From: CAVSCR01 sp963726575
GTDB taxonomy: Bacteria; Actinomycetota; Actinomycetes; JAHEKZ01
Assembly: GCA_963726575.1 (NCBI GenBank)
Contig: CAVSCR010000003.1
Location: 496,001 to 560,000, forward strand
Reading direction: 5' to 3'
Length of the DNA stretch: 64,000 nt
This document shows, piece by piece, positions 1-9,256 of this stretch; the stretch's first letter is position 1, and every line of letters begins with the position of its first letter. The notes under the pieces are model-generated. The model made no database searches and was not told where the DNA came from. It saw nothing but the letters and a program-made list of their open reading frames with translations. The position numbers were made by a program, and so were the translations under genes.

Positions 1-1821
1 ACCGGTCGGCGACGCCGCGACCTCCACGTCGAGATCGATCATGGTAATGATCTGCTCGACGAGATCGGCCAGGGGTTCGCCGACATGACGCCGAAGCTGA
101 CGCAGCTCCGCTGCGAACGCAGCGAACCGCTCGCGTGCCTGGGTCGAGTACGGCGCGGGTCCCGGGTGCTCCATGGCCTCTGACAGCGACACGACCTCGG
201 CGGGGTCGACACCGGCCACTGCCTCGCGCAGCTGCTCGGCCAACGCAGTGTCGTGGGAGCCGTTGGCGGCGTCGCGGTCCTCGTCTGGTTCCCCCGTGCG
301 TACCAGCACTTGTGCGCGTCGACCCAGCAGGGCCAGGTCTCGTGGGCCGATCCGCCAGCGCGGACCGCTGAGCAGCCGCACCAGGGCGGGGTTGGCCGTC
401 GCGTCATCGAGCACCTCGAGCATCGACACGACGTCGACCACCTCGGGCAGCTCCAAGAGCCCGCCCAGGCCGACCACCTCGACCGGCACCCCGCGCGCCA
501 CCAGCTCCGCGTAGTACGGCGCGAACTCGGCGCGACGGCGCACCAGCACCGCGATCGAGGCAGCCGCCTCACCATCCGCCACGCGCGCAGCGATGTCATC
601 GCAGACCGCCGTGACCTCGTCGTCGTAGGTGGCGTATACCGCTGCGGACACATCACCCTGGCCCGCACCTGGCCGCGCGGTCAGCTCGACGACCTCGGGG
701 TGCCACTGGCGCAGTGGCTGCGCCAAGCGGTTGGCCGCCGCCAGGACAGCGCGGTCGCTGCGGTTGTTCTGGCCCAGCGCGTACACCGCTGCCGGCTGTC
801 CGTCGGCCTGTGGGAAGTGGCGCGGGAAGTCGCTGATGTTGCGGACCGACGCGCCGCGCCAGCCGTAGATCGCCTGGAACGGGTCGCCCACGGCCGTGAC
901 GGCGTGACCGTCGCCGAACAGGGACACGAGCAACCTCATCTGGGCCACCGACGTGTCTTGGTACTCATCGAGCAGGACAGCGCGGTAGCGATCCCGTTCG
1001 CCGGCCGCCACTGCGGCGAACTCGGCTGCCAGCCGGGCCGACCACGCGATCTGGTCACCGAAGTCGACGACGTCACGCCTCCGCTTCTCCTGCCGGAAGG
1101 ACCGAACCAGCTCCAGCAGCTCGCGTCGCTGCGCAGCAGTCGTGACCGCCTCGGCCACCGGCGCCATCACCTTGGGCAGCGCAGACCAGACCGCCTTGCG
1201 CGCCTGGTCGTCGGCGACCAGGGCGTCGAGGTCCACCAGGTGCTCGTCGAGCTCCGCATCGAGCTTCACGACGTACGTGGTCAGTGTCGGGACCGTCACC
1301 TCGAGGTGGTGCAGCGGCCCAGCGGCCCGTCGCACCACGCTCTGGGCCAGCTGGAACCGGGTGGCTTCGGTCAACAGGCGGGCGTCGGGCTCCAGGCCGA
1401 GGCGAAGTCCGTGTTCGCGCAGGAGCCGACCGGCGTAGGAGTGGTACGTGGCGATCACCGGCTCGCCGTCGACGTCCGGGCTGCCGTCGAGTGACGCTGA
1501 GGTCGAAGCAAGCTCTGGCAGGACCGACAAGGCACGTCGCACGCGGTCCGCCAGTTCGGCCGCCGCCTTGTTCGTGAACGTCAGGCCGAGCACCTGGTCG
1601 GCCCGGACCTGTTCGGTACCGACCAACCAGACCACGCGCGCGGCCATCACCGACGTCTTGCCGGTCCCAGCTCCGGCAATGACGACGCTGGGCTGCGCCG
1701 GCGCCGTTGCCGCTTGCAGCTGCTCGTCGGTGAACGGCACACCCAGCAGGTCGCGCAGCTCCTCGGGTCGGCCCAACCGCGGGGTGACGGGGATGAGCGC
1801 AGCGGCCGCGTCGAGGGTCAT
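1..1821 (-). CDS. adnB: AdnB subunit of the AdnAB helicase-nuclease (3' part outside the window)
   Basis: UvrD/RecB-type superfamily 1 helicase. The 607 N-terminal codons are present; the rest, where the family has its RecB-like nuclease domain, lies beyond base 1. Walker A GAGTGKT is at residues 50-56 and the Walker B motif DEYQDTS at about 282, followed by GDPFQAIYGWRGA. The ATG overlaps the stop of the upstream adnA in an ATGA (1818-1821), so the two are translationally coupled, as expected for subunits of a heterodimer. In mycobacteria AdnAB resects double-strand breaks and AdnB is the main motor; the assignment here rests on gene order plus the paired architecture. A generic UvrD paralogue is the alternative. 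Confidence 0.88.
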   Translation of the reverse strand, partial: MTLDAAAALIPVTPRLGRPEELRDLLGVPFTDEQLQAATAPAQPSVVIAGAGTGKTSVMAARVVWLVGTEQVRADQVLGLTFTNKAAAELADRVRRALSVLPELASTSASLDGSPDVDGEPVIATYHSYAGRLLREHGLRLGLEPDARLLTEATRFQLAQSVVRRAAGPLHHLEVTVPTLTTYVVKLDAELDEHLVDLDALVADDQARKAVWSALPKVMAPVAEAVTTAAQRRELLELVRSFRQEKRRRDVVDFGDQIAWSARLAAEFAAVAAGERDRYRAVLLDEYQDTSVAQMRLLVSLFGDGHAVTAVGDPFQAIYGWRGASVRNISDFPRHFPQADGQPAAVYALGQNNRSDRAVLAAANRLAQPLRQWHPEVVELTARPGAGQGDVSAAVYATYDDEVTAVCDDIAARVADGEAAASIAVLVRRRAEFAPYYAELVARGVPVEVVGLGGLLELPEVVDVVSMLEVLDDATANPALVRLLSGPRWRIGPRDLALLGRRAQVLVRTGEPDEDRDAANGSHDTALAEQLREAVAGVDPAEVVSLSEAMEHPGPAPYSTQARERFAAFAAELRQLRRHVGEPLADLVEQIITMIDLDVEVAASPTG

Positions 1822-4800
1822 GAGACCACCTGGCGGCCGATGTCCTTGGTGGGACAGCTGGCGGTGAAGTCGCACCAGTGACACGCCTTGCCGGGGATCG
1901 GCGGGAAGTCCTCGGCCACCATGCGTCCGACCGCCACCGTCAGAGCTTCGGTGATGGGTGTACTCCCCGTGTCGTCGACGACCAGCGGCGGCTGGACCTT
2001 GACGACCGGGCCCCCGGACTTGTCGTCCAGGCGCACCATGACGAGTTCCGCGCCGCCGGGCACGGTGGTGTCGGCGTCGACCGCGCCAGCCAGAACCGCC
2101 TGCTGGTACAAACCGAGCTGCATGTGGTGGGCCACATCGGTCGGGCCGGGCGCCTTGCGCGATGTCTTCAGGTCGATGACGACGACACGGCCGTCGGCGT
2201 CGATCTCGACGCGGTCCATCCGCCCCGTCAGCAGCACCGGCCGATCCGCCACGGTGATCGCAGCGCTGAATTGCACCTCGGCTCCGGCTGGGCTGCGTCC
2301 GCGATCGGCCTCGTGCCACGTGATCAGACGCTGCAACGCCTGCGTGGCAGCCTGGCGTTCGGCCTGTGACTGCCATACGGCGGCGAAGTCGAGCTGGTCC
2401 CAGATGTCGTCGACCATCTGCCGCATCTGATCGGCAGTCGGCGGGGCGTCACTGGCCAGGCGTTCGGCCAGGGTGTGGATGATCCGGCCGAAGCCCTGAG
2501 CCACCGATTGCGCCGACCGCGCGCGCGCCTCGTGGTCGAGGAACCAGTTCAACGGACACTGCGCCAAGGACTCCAGCGACGTGGGTGAGATCCGCAGGGG
2601 CAGGTCCTCCGGAAACAGAGGGTCGGGCGCCGCGCTCATGTCGGCGACCCCCCACCAACGGTCAGGATCGGCCGCCGGTGCCAGTGACTGGCCCGACACG
2701 GTGAGCCGAGCAAGCAACGCGAGCCGTTGCACCGCGGCGTCCCGGACGCCGACTGCCACGTCGGGATCCGTTGCCGTCGCACGCAGATGGGCGACCAACG
2801 CCGACAACGTGAGTGGCCGGCGCGGTGGTCCGGTCAGCGCTTCGACGTCGTCACTGAGCTCGGCAAGGAACCGGCTCGGCCGGGCGCCGTCGTCTTCCGG
2901 GGAGTTGACCGCGGTCACCACCAACCGACGCCGCGCGCGGGTGCAGGCCACGTAGAAGAGGCGACGCTCCTCCTCCAGCAGCGCGCTGACCGGTGACGGA
3001 TCGCGCAGCCCGTCGACCCCGAGGCGGTCGGGCTCCAGCAGTGACCCGCGGCGGCGCAGGTCCGGCCAGGCCTCGGCCTGGACGCTCGCCACGACCACCA
3101 CGTCCCACTCCAAGCCCTTGCTGCGGTGTGCCGTCAGCAGCCTCACGGCGTCTGGCCGAACCCCCCGCTCGGCAAGGGTGTCGCCCGGGATCTGCTGGGC
3201 CTGCAGCTCGGCGAGGAACTGGCCGACCCCACGATGGCCGACCGCGAGATCGGCTCGCTGTGCCGCCTCGAACAAGGCGACGACGGCATCCAGGTCACGG
3301 TCGGCCGCCCGGCCGGCAGCGCCGCCAGCCAGGGCGGCGGCCTCGAGCCGGTGCGGCCACGGAGTCGCGGTCCACAGGGCCCAGAGCACGTCGTGGACCG
3401 AACCTCCGTCTGCCACGACGCTGCGCGCGCTGTGCAGCAGCTGGCCGACGCGTCGCGCTGGTGCGGCCGAGCGGTCCTCGTGGGCCACCAGCCGCTCCGG
3501 TGCCGCCACCGCTTCGGCGATCAGGACGGCCGACGACCGCGGCATCGGGGTTCGACCCGCCTGTGACAGGGCCGAGCGCTCCTCCTCGCGCAGAGCCCGC
3601 CCCAGCCTCCGCAGCCCCGAGGGGTCGGCGCCACCCAGCGGGGAGGTCAGCAACGTGCGTGCGACATCCGGCGTCAGGGCCTCGGGCCGGTCGACCACCT
3701 CCAGGGCGAGCAACAGCGGCGCCACGGCGGGCTCGAGCGCCAGCGGCACCTCGTCCCCGGCGACCTCCACGGGCACTCCGGCGGCCCCCAGGCCTCGACG
3801 CAGTCCGGGCAGGCTCTGGACGCCAGAACGCACCAGTACCGCCATCTGGCTCCAGGAGGTGCCCGACTCCAGGTGCTCCCGGCGCAGCAGGTCGGCGATG
3901 AAGTCGACCTCGACGCCGGCGCTGGGCGCCGTGAACACCTCGACGCTGCCGTCGTCGACGCCGGGTGCCGCCACCAGGTCGCGATGCTCCCGCAGGTGCT
4001 GCGCCAGACCGGCCCCGGACCGAGTGAGCCGGCTGGCCACCCGGCGAGACGCTGCGAGCAGCACCGGCCCGGCCCGGCGCGAGACCCGCAACGTCATCAC
4101 CCCAGCGGGTCCACTGCCGCGCGCCGGCGCCTGGGGGAACCGTTCCCGAAAGTCCAGCAGTGCGCGCACCTCTGCGCCCCGGAAGGCGTAGATGGACTGG
4201 TCTGGATCTCCGACCACGAGCAGGTCGCGGCCGTCGCCGCACAGCGCCTGCAACAACCTCTCTTGCGCGGGGTCGGTGTCCTGGTACTCGTCCACCACCA
4301 CGAGGTCGTAGGCATCGCGCAGGCTCGCGCGGCCTGCGTCGGACTCGGCATACGCCACTGCCTGCGTGACCAGCTCGGAGTAGTCGAGGGCGCCTCGGAT
4401 GGTGAGGTTGTCGAGGTACTGCCCCAGGAACTGCGCCACCGAGCGCCACTCGTGGTCCGGCCCCGTCAGCTCGGCGAGGTCCTCGGGTTCGAGCCCCATC
4501 GAACGGGCCCGCGAGATCAGCGTGCGCACCTCGTCGGCGAACCCACGCGTGGACAGCGCGGCGCGCAGCTCGACCGGCCACGGCACGCTCGCATCCTCGC
4601 GTGAGCCCGCGATGAGCTCGCGCACCACGACGTCCTGCTCGGGTCCGGAGAACAGACGAGGCCGTTGCCCGTCCGCATCCGGGGACTGCAGCGAGCTCAG
4701 CAGTGCGTAGCCGAAGGCGTGAAACGTCCAAACCGTCGGAGTGCCGACGGCCCGGCGCAGCCGGCCGCTGAGTCTGGCCCGCAGCTCCTGGGCCGCCTTG

Positions 4801-5048
4801 CGACTGAACGTCAAGGTCAGCACGCGCGCGGGGTCGGTGCCGTTGGCCACGCGCGCCACCACGGCCTCGACGACGGTCGTGGTCTTGCCGGTGCCGGGGC
4901 CGGCCAGCAGCAGCATCGGCCCGTGCCCGCCGACCGCGACGCGGTCGACGACCGCGGCCTGGGAAGCATCGAGGGCCGGCGCCTCGTGCCAGGTCACAGG
5001 TGCGTTGACCAGTCGCCACTGCGCACTCGAGGGCAGTGCGGAGGTCAT
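1818..5048 (-). CDS. adnA: AdnA subunit of the AdnAB helicase-nuclease
   Basis: Complete 1076-aa fusion of an SF1 helicase and a C-terminal PD-(D/E)XK nuclease. Visible motifs are Walker A GPGTGKT (about residue 50), DEYQDTD (about 250), GDPDQSIYAFRGAE, and a late helicase motif TAHRSKGLEWD. The nuclease module has GRMDRVEID and VVVIDLKTS near residue 950. It is bracketed by a cysteine near 831 (LAQCPLNWF) and a C-terminal CHWCDFTASC, which together give the four ligands of the iron-sulfur staple seen in AddB/AdnA-type nucleases. A purine-rich GGAAGGGGG precedes the ATG. It sits between an alkyltransferase-like gene and adnB on the same strand, the mycobacterial order. Role: resection of DNA double-strand breaks. 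Confidence 0.92.
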   Translation of the reverse strand: MTSALPSSAQWRLVNAPVTWHEAPALDASQAAVVDRVAVGGHGPMLLLAGPGTGKTTTVVEAVVARVANGTDPARVLTLTFSRKAAQELRARLSGRLRRAVGTPTVWTFHAFGYALLSSLQSPDADGQRPRLFSGPEQDVVVRELIAGSREDASVPWPVELRAALSTRGFADEVRTLISRARSMGLEPEDLAELTGPDHEWRSVAQFLGQYLDNLTIRGALDYSELVTQAVAYAESDAGRASLRDAYDLVVVDEYQDTDPAQERLLQALCGDGRDLLVVGDPDQSIYAFRGAEVRALLDFRERFPQAPARGSGPAGVMTLRVSRRAGPVLLAASRRVASRLTRSGAGLAQHLREHRDLVAAPGVDDGSVEVFTAPSAGVEVDFIADLLRREHLESGTSWSQMAVLVRSGVQSLPGLRRGLGAAGVPVEVAGDEVPLALEPAVAPLLLALEVVDRPEALTPDVARTLLTSPLGGADPSGLRRLGRALREEERSALSQAGRTPMPRSSAVLIAEAVAAPERLVAHEDRSAAPARRVGQLLHSARSVVADGGSVHDVLWALWTATPWPHRLEAAALAGGAAGRAADRDLDAVVALFEAAQRADLAVGHRGVGQFLAELQAQQIPGDTLAERGVRPDAVRLLTAHRSKGLEWDVVVVASVQAEAWPDLRRRGSLLEPDRLGVDGLRDPSPVSALLEEERRLFYVACTRARRRLVVTAVNSPEDDGARPSRFLAELSDDVEALTGPPRRPLTLSALVAHLRATATDPDVAVGVRDAAVQRLALLARLTVSGQSLAPAADPDRWWGVADMSAAPDPLFPEDLPLRISPTSLESLAQCPLNWFLDHEARARSAQSVAQGFGRIIHTLAERLASDAPPTADQMRQMVDDIWDQLDFAAVWQSQAERQAATQALQRLITWHEADRGRSPAGAEVQFSAAITVADRPVLLTGRMDRVEIDADGRVVVIDLKTSRKAPGPTDVAHHMQLGLYQQAVLAGAVDADTTVPGGAELVMVRLDDKSGGPVVKVQPPLVVDDTGSTPITEALTVAVGRMVAEDFPPIPGKACHWCDFTASCPTKDIGRQVVS

Positions 5049-5108
5049 GATCGGACACCCCCTTCCCGGTTCTGGTCCGAAGCCTTGAGTGCGTCACCCG
5101 TCATGGCA

Positions 5109-5459
5109 TCAGCCACGTCCGACAACGCCATCGGAAACCGTCGGCCGGAACCGGGCCGGCCGTGCCCGCACCAGGTCGACCCGACTGCCGTCCGCCGTCA
5201 GCGGTGTGCCCTCGGCACGGTGTCGGGCCAACGCCTCGCGAGCGTGGCCAGGCGGCGGCGAACCGTCCGCGCGGACCACCCGGTGCCAGGGAACGCCTCC
5301 GCCGAACCGGGCGAGTGCGTTGCCGACCTGGCGCGGCCCCCCTGTCCCGAGGACACGGGCGATGTCGCCGTAGGCGACGGCGCAACCGGGTGGCAAGGAG
5401 TCCACGACGTCGAGCACCGACTCCGCATAAGGAGTGGGGAGCCCGGAACCCGCTGGCAC
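5109..5459 (-). CDS. Alkyltransferase-like (ATL) protein, MGMT DNA-binding domain without the acceptor cysteine
   Basis: A 116-aa homologue of the O6-alkylguanine-DNA alkyltransferase C-terminal domain. Tyr30 and Arg43 sit where the family has its nucleotide-flipping residues (AYGDIARVLG, GGPRQVG). The active-site PCHRV is PWHRVV here (Trp58), so it should bind alkylated guanine and flag it for other repair rather than accept the alkyl group itself. The GTG at 5459 is chosen because TAGGCT lies 8 nt upstream, the leaderless pattern used widely here; an upstream GTG at 5501 is also in frame. The gene lies about 60 bp upstream of adnA on the same strand, so it could head that operon. Confidence 0.82.
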   Translation of the reverse strand: MPAGSGLPTPYAESVLDVVDSLPPGCAVAYGDIARVLGTGGPRQVGNALARFGGGVPWHRVVRADGSPPPGHAREALARHRAEGTPLTADGSRVDLVRARPARFRPTVSDGVVGRG

Positions 5460-5467
5460 GGCAGCGC

Positions 5468-5473
5468 AGCCTA
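5468..5473 (-). promoter_or_regulatory. -10 hexamer of ATL gene (leaderless)
   Basis: On the minus strand TAGGCT is followed by 8 nt and then the GTG at 5459. The hexamer and spacing match the TetR gene start at 22869 almost base for base (TAGGCTGCGCYGCC then the start). No Shine-Dalgarno is present. Confidence 0.55.
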
Positions 5474-5488
5474 CGGCGGTCGCCGTGG

Positions 5489-5494
5489 CAGCAT
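5489..5494 (+). promoter_or_regulatory. -10-like hexamer of membrane protein gene
   Basis: CAGCAT ends 7 nt before the GTG at 5502, with no Shine-Dalgarno between. This is a C-initial variant of the leaderless -10 pattern. Confidence 0.35.
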
Positions 5495-5501
5495 CGGCCA
5501 C

Positions 5502-7937
5502 GTGACAGGGAGTGGGGTCGAGTTCGGCGCGTCCGGACGCCCCGTCCCCGGCCCGGCGCGGCCGCCGCGTCCCGAGATCGTGGAACCAGCGCAACGCGCC
5601 CGCATCCGGCGGTCGTACGACCTACTGCGCTTCATCGCCTGGCTGGCGGTCAGCGGCATGCTCCTGGTGCTGGGCGACGTGGCGATCGGCACCACGTCGG
5701 GCCTGGAGTCCGACATCTCCACGGCCGTCACCACGCTCCCCGACCTGCTTCTGCCTGCGCTGGTGTGGGTCAGCCTGATCCTGCTCCTGGCGCTGCCGAT
5801 CTCGGTGACCGCCGACCTGGTCTACCGCCGACGCTGGCGCACCCTCTTCGACGCTGCGGTGGCCGCCGTCACCGGGCTGGTCGTGCTGCTCGGCTTCAAC
5901 TACTGGGCGGACACGCATCTGGCAGGCACGCTGCTCGATGCGTTGACGACGTACTCCGCCGACGGCATCCGCTCCCCCACCTCGTTCCCGGTCGTGGCGT
6001 CGTTGGTGGCGTTCGTCTCGGTCGTCGGGCTCGCCGGGAGGCCACGCCTCCTGGGTCTCTCCTGGCTGACGCTCGGCGGCTTCTCATTGCTGCTGATGGT
6101 CGACGGCAAGGCGACCGCACTTGCCCTCATCTTCAGCGTCTGCATCGGCCACGCGATCGGCATCGGCCTGCGCTGGTCGTTGGGCAGCGTCAACCCGCGA
6201 CCCTCTGGCGCCGAGGTCGCCTACGCCCTGTACCGGGTCTCCACGCCGATGGCGTCGCTTCAGCTGGTCGACGAGGACACCGATGTCGGCCGCATCTACC
6301 TCGGCCGTACCACGAGTGGCGCGCTTCTCGACGTCTACGTGCTCGACCGTGACCGGCGAGCCGCCGGCGTCGTGTACCAGTGGTGGCGCCGGATCCGGGT
6401 GCAGAGCGCGGTGGAGCGTCGCGCCAGCCTTTCGCTGCGGGTGGCCGTCGACCGTGCGGCGCTGCCGAGTTACGCAGCCGCAGCTGCGGGGGCACGAACG
6501 CCACGCCTGTGCGCCGCCGCGTCCGTCACTCCCGACGCGGTCTGCCTCGCCTATCAGAACGTGGCCGACCTGCGACGCTTCTCACAGCTGCAGCCCGAAG
6601 AGGTCACGGACGAGCTCATCACCGACGCGTGGGTACAGGTACGACGACTGCACCGAGCCGGCATCGCTCACGAGTCGTTGCACTCAGACCATCTCGCAGT
6701 CGACGCGACCGGCTCGGTGTGGCTGCTCGGGATGTCACAGGGGGAGATCGCTGCCGACTCGCTCAACCTGCGCATCGACGATGCCGAGCTGCTGGTGACG
6801 ACGGCACTGCTCGTGGGCGCCGAACGCGCCGTTGCCGCAGCGTTGAACGAGCTGACTCCCCAACGCCTCGGGTACGCCCTGCCGTTGCTGCAGCCCATCG
6901 CATTGTCCAGGGAGTCCCGACAGCGGCTGCGCAGCAATCGCGACCTGCTCGCACAGCTTCAGGAGTCCGTGGTCGCCGCTGCGCCAACCGCATCCACCGA
7001 ACCGGTGCGGTTGGATCGGGTGCGGCCCCGCGTCATCTTGAGCTTCGTCGCGTTCGCCGTCGCCGTGTCACTGTTGCTGCAGCAGGTGGGCAACGTCGAT
7101 CCGGTCACCCTGGTCACGGCCGCCCGTTGGCAGTGGTTCGCCGTCGCACTGCTGTGCTCGGCGATCACCTACATCGGCGCGACGACCGTGTTGCTCGGGT
7201 TCGCTCCCGCTGGCCTGTCGTTCCTGCGAACGATGCTCGCGCAATTGGCGTCGACGTTCGTGACGCTCGTGGCGCCACCAGCGGTCGGTGGCGTGGCGAC
7301 GAACACGCGATACCTGCAGAAGGCCGGCGTCAAACCCGCGCTTGCGCTGTCGAGCGTCGGGGTGTCCCAGGTGTTCGTCTTCGGGTCGTACCTCGTGCTG
7401 ATCTTCGGCTTCGGCTTGTTCACGGGGCGTCAGGCACAAGCCGATCTGATCCCGGGACGCACCGTCCTCCTCGCGCTGCTGGCGCTGCTCGTAGTCGCGC
7501 TGCTCGCGATGGCCGTTCCGCTTTCGCGCCGGACCATCATCGCGAGGTTGGCGCCCATGGTGTCGACGACGCTGCCCCGGCTGCTGCAGATGCTGCGATC
7601 ACCACGACGTATCGCGCTGGGAGTGGGCGGTGCGCTGCTGCTCAACCTCGCGTACGCCGGCGCACTGTTCGCCGCGGTGCGGGCCTACGGGGGCGACCTG
7701 GCCTACCCGACGGTCGGCTTCGTCTACCTCGCCGCCGGCGCGATCGCCGCGGCCGCGCCGACTCCTGGCGGTATCGGCGCCGTCGAGGCCGCACTGGCTG
7801 CCGGACTCACGACGACGGGACTGCCCGGCTCCACCGCCGTGTCCGCGGCGCTGCTGTTCCGCGCCGTCACGTTCTGGCTGCCGGTCCTGCCAGGCTGGGC
7901 ATCGTTCGCCTGGCTGCAGCGCCAGGACGCCTTGTAG
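5502..7937 (+). CDS. Membrane protein: kinase-like domain plus lysylphosphatidylglycerol-synthase/YbhN transmembrane domain
   Basis: An 811-aa protein in three parts. About residues 35-225 hold five or six hydrophobic segments. About 230-490 is a soluble region with faint protein-kinase/APH likeness: an HRAGIAHESLHSDHLAVD stretch resembling a catalytic loop, then GSVWLLGMSQGEIAADS where a DFG-type loop would be. About 510-811 is a polytopic domain of the LPG_synthase_TM/UPF0104 type (VTLVTAARWQWFAVALLCS, APPAVGGVATNTRYLQKAG, AAPTPGGIGAVEAALAAGL), a family linked to lipid modification or flipping. No clean Lys/Asp/Asp kinase set can be seen, so the middle domain may only bind ligand. It diverges from the ATL gene. 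Substrate unknown. Confidence 0.78.
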   Translation: MTGSGVEFGASGRPVPGPARPPRPEIVEPAQRARIRRSYDLLRFIAWLAVSGMLLVLGDVAIGTTSGLESDISTAVTTLPDLLLPALVWVSLILLLALPISVTADLVYRRRWRTLFDAAVAAVTGLVVLLGFNYWADTHLAGTLLDALTTYSADGIRSPTSFPVVASLVAFVSVVGLAGRPRLLGLSWLTLGGFSLLLMVDGKATALALIFSVCIGHAIGIGLRWSLGSVNPRPSGAEVAYALYRVSTPMASLQLVDEDTDVGRIYLGRTTSGALLDVYVLDRDRRAAGVVYQWWRRIRVQSAVERRASLSLRVAVDRAALPSYAAAAAGARTPRLCAAASVTPDAVCLAYQNVADLRRFSQLQPEEVTDELITDAWVQVRRLHRAGIAHESLHSDHLAVDATGSVWLLGMSQGEIAADSLNLRIDDAELLVTTALLVGAERAVAAALNELTPQRLGYALPLLQPIALSRESRQRLRSNRDLLAQLQESVVAAAPTASTEPVRLDRVRPRVILSFVAFAVAVSLLLQQVGNVDPVTLVTAARWQWFAVALLCSAITYIGATTVLLGFAPAGLSFLRTMLAQLASTFVTLVAPPAVGGVATNTRYLQKAGVKPALALSSVGVSQVFVFGSYLVLIFGFGLFTGRQAQADLIPGRTVLLALLALLVVALLAMAVPLSRRTIIARLAPMVSTTLPRLLQMLRSPRRIALGVGGALLLNLAYAGALFAAVRAYGGDLAYPTVGFVYLAAGAIAAAAPTPGGIGAVEAALAAGLTTTGLPGSTAVSAALLFRAVTFWLPVLPGWASFAWLQRQDAL

Positions 7938-7946
7938 CCGGACTGG

Positions 7947-9137
7947 TCAGTACGAGGGGAGCGTCGGGTCGACCTGGTTCACCCAGGCGACGACGCCGCC
8001 GCCCACGTGGACCGCGTCGGCGAACCCGGCGCCCTTCAGGACCGCCAGCACCTCTGCGGAACGGATACCGGTCTTGCAGTGCACGACGATGGGCTTGTCC
8101 TGCGGCATCGTCTCCAGCGCCGCGCCGAGGAGGAAGTCGTTCTTCGGGATGAGCACCGCGCCCGGGATCGAGACGATCTCGTACTCCGCCGGCTCACGGA
8201 CGTCGATGAGCAGGAAGTCACGCTCACCGGCATCGCGCTCGTCGAGCATCGCCTTGAGGTCGATGACCGAAATCGTCGCGTCCCTGGCGGCCTCCGCCGC
8301 CTCGGACGAGATGGTGCCGCAGAAGGCGTCGTAGTCGATCAGCTCGGTCACGGTCGGGTTCGGCCCGCAGATGGCACAGTTCGGGTCCTTGCGGACGCGC
8401 ACCCGGCGGAAAGACGACTCGAGCGCGTCGTAGACCATCAAGGTCCCGAGCAGCGGTTCGCCCACTCCGGTGAGCACCTTGATCGCCTCGTTGACCTGCA
8501 GCGTGCCGATGGTTCCGGCCATGACGCCGAGGACACCGCCTTCCGCGCACGAGGGCACCATGCCCGGCGGCGGCGGCTCGGGGTACAGACAGCGGTAGCA
8601 GGGACCGTGGTCGGCCCAGAACACGCTGACCTGACCGTCGAAGCGGTAGATGGAGCCCCAGATGTAGGGCTTGCCGAGCAGCACGGCTGCGTCGTTGACG
8701 AGATACCGGGTGGCGAAGTTGTCCGTGCCGTCCACGATCAGGTCGTACTGAGCGAAGATCTCCATGACGTTGCTGGAGTCGAGCCGTTCCTCGTGCATCT
8801 GCACGTTCACGTACGGGTTGATCTCCTTGACCGAGTCCCTGGCCGACTCCGCCTTCGAGCGACCCACGTCGCTTTGGCCGTGGATGATCTGCCGCTGCAG
8901 GTTGGACTCGTCGACCAGGTCGAACTCGACGATGCCGAGTGTGCCGACTCCGGCGGCTGCGAGGTAGACCAGCGCCGGTGAGCCCAGGCCGCCGGCCCCG
9001 ACCGCCAGTACGCGGGCGTTCTTCAGACGCTTCTGACCGGCCATGCCGATCTCGGGAATGATCAGGTGGCGGCTGTAGCGCTTCACCTCGTCGACAGACA
9101 GGCCCTCGGCGGGCTCGACCAACGGGGGCAACGACAC
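7947..9137 (-). CDS. moeZ: Adenylyltransferase/sulfurtransferase MoeZ (E1-like plus rhodanese)
   Basis: 396 aa. The N-terminal ThiF/MoeB-type domain has the ATP-binding GAGGLGSP (about residue 45) and two CxxC zinc pairs (CYRC about 185, CAIC about 258). The C-terminal rhodanese domain carries the loop HCKTGIRS with its active-site cysteine at about 350. Such proteins adenylate and thiocarboxylate the C-terminal glycine of small sulfur carriers for molybdopterin, cysteine or other thio-cofactors. The GTG at 9137 is chosen for its AGGAG 6 nt upstream and because the conserved start lies just after it. moeZ homologues sit close to adnAB in mycobacteria, matching this location. Confidence 0.92.
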   Translation of the reverse strand: MSLPPLVEPAEGLSVDEVKRYSRHLIIPEIGMAGQKRLKNARVLAVGAGGLGSPALVYLAAAGVGTLGIVEFDLVDESNLQRQIIHGQSDVGRSKAESARDSVKEINPYVNVQMHEERLDSSNVMEIFAQYDLIVDGTDNFATRYLVNDAAVLLGKPYIWGSIYRFDGQVSVFWADHGPCYRCLYPEPPPPGMVPSCAEGGVLGVMAGTIGTLQVNEAIKVLTGVGEPLLGTLMVYDALESSFRRVRVRKDPNCAICGPNPTVTELIDYDAFCGTISSEAAEAARDATISVIDLKAMLDERDAGERDFLLIDVREPAEYEIVSIPGAVLIPKNDFLLGAALETMPQDKPIVVHCKTGIRSAEVLAVLKGAGFADAVHVGGGVVAWVNQVDPTLPSY

Positions 9138-9244
9138 GGCAACTCCTGGCAGCGAGGGACGACGGCTACGGCGGATCAACTCTGCCCGACCCCCCGGCAT
9201 TCCAGGACGCCTGGTCCACGACCTGAGACGGGCCACCGACCTGC

Positions 9245-9250
9245 CAGACT
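9245..9250 (+). promoter_or_regulatory. -10-like hexamer of the gamma-glutamyl hydrolase gene
   Basis: CAGACT ends 6 nt before the GTG at 9257. The same hexamer and spacing precede the GTG of the minus-strand gene starting at 21006. Confidence 0.35.
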
Positions 9251-9256
9251 CACCAC

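Noticed and set aside
3295..5097. A 600-codon minus-strand frame overlapping adnA in another frame
   Set aside because: Arg/Gly/Ala-rich, typical of the shifted frame of a GC-rich gene; adnA itself has all helicase motifs in its own frame.
5499..5504. CACGTG as a shared start palindrome for the ATL gene (GTG 5501) and the membrane protein gene (GTG 5502)
   Set aside because: The ATL start at 5459 has a much better leaderless -10 and gives the normal family length.
9202..9214. Inverted repeat CCAGG-ACG-CCTGG upstream of the gene at 9257
   Set aside because: 5-bp arms are too short in this GC-rich DNA to support an operator.
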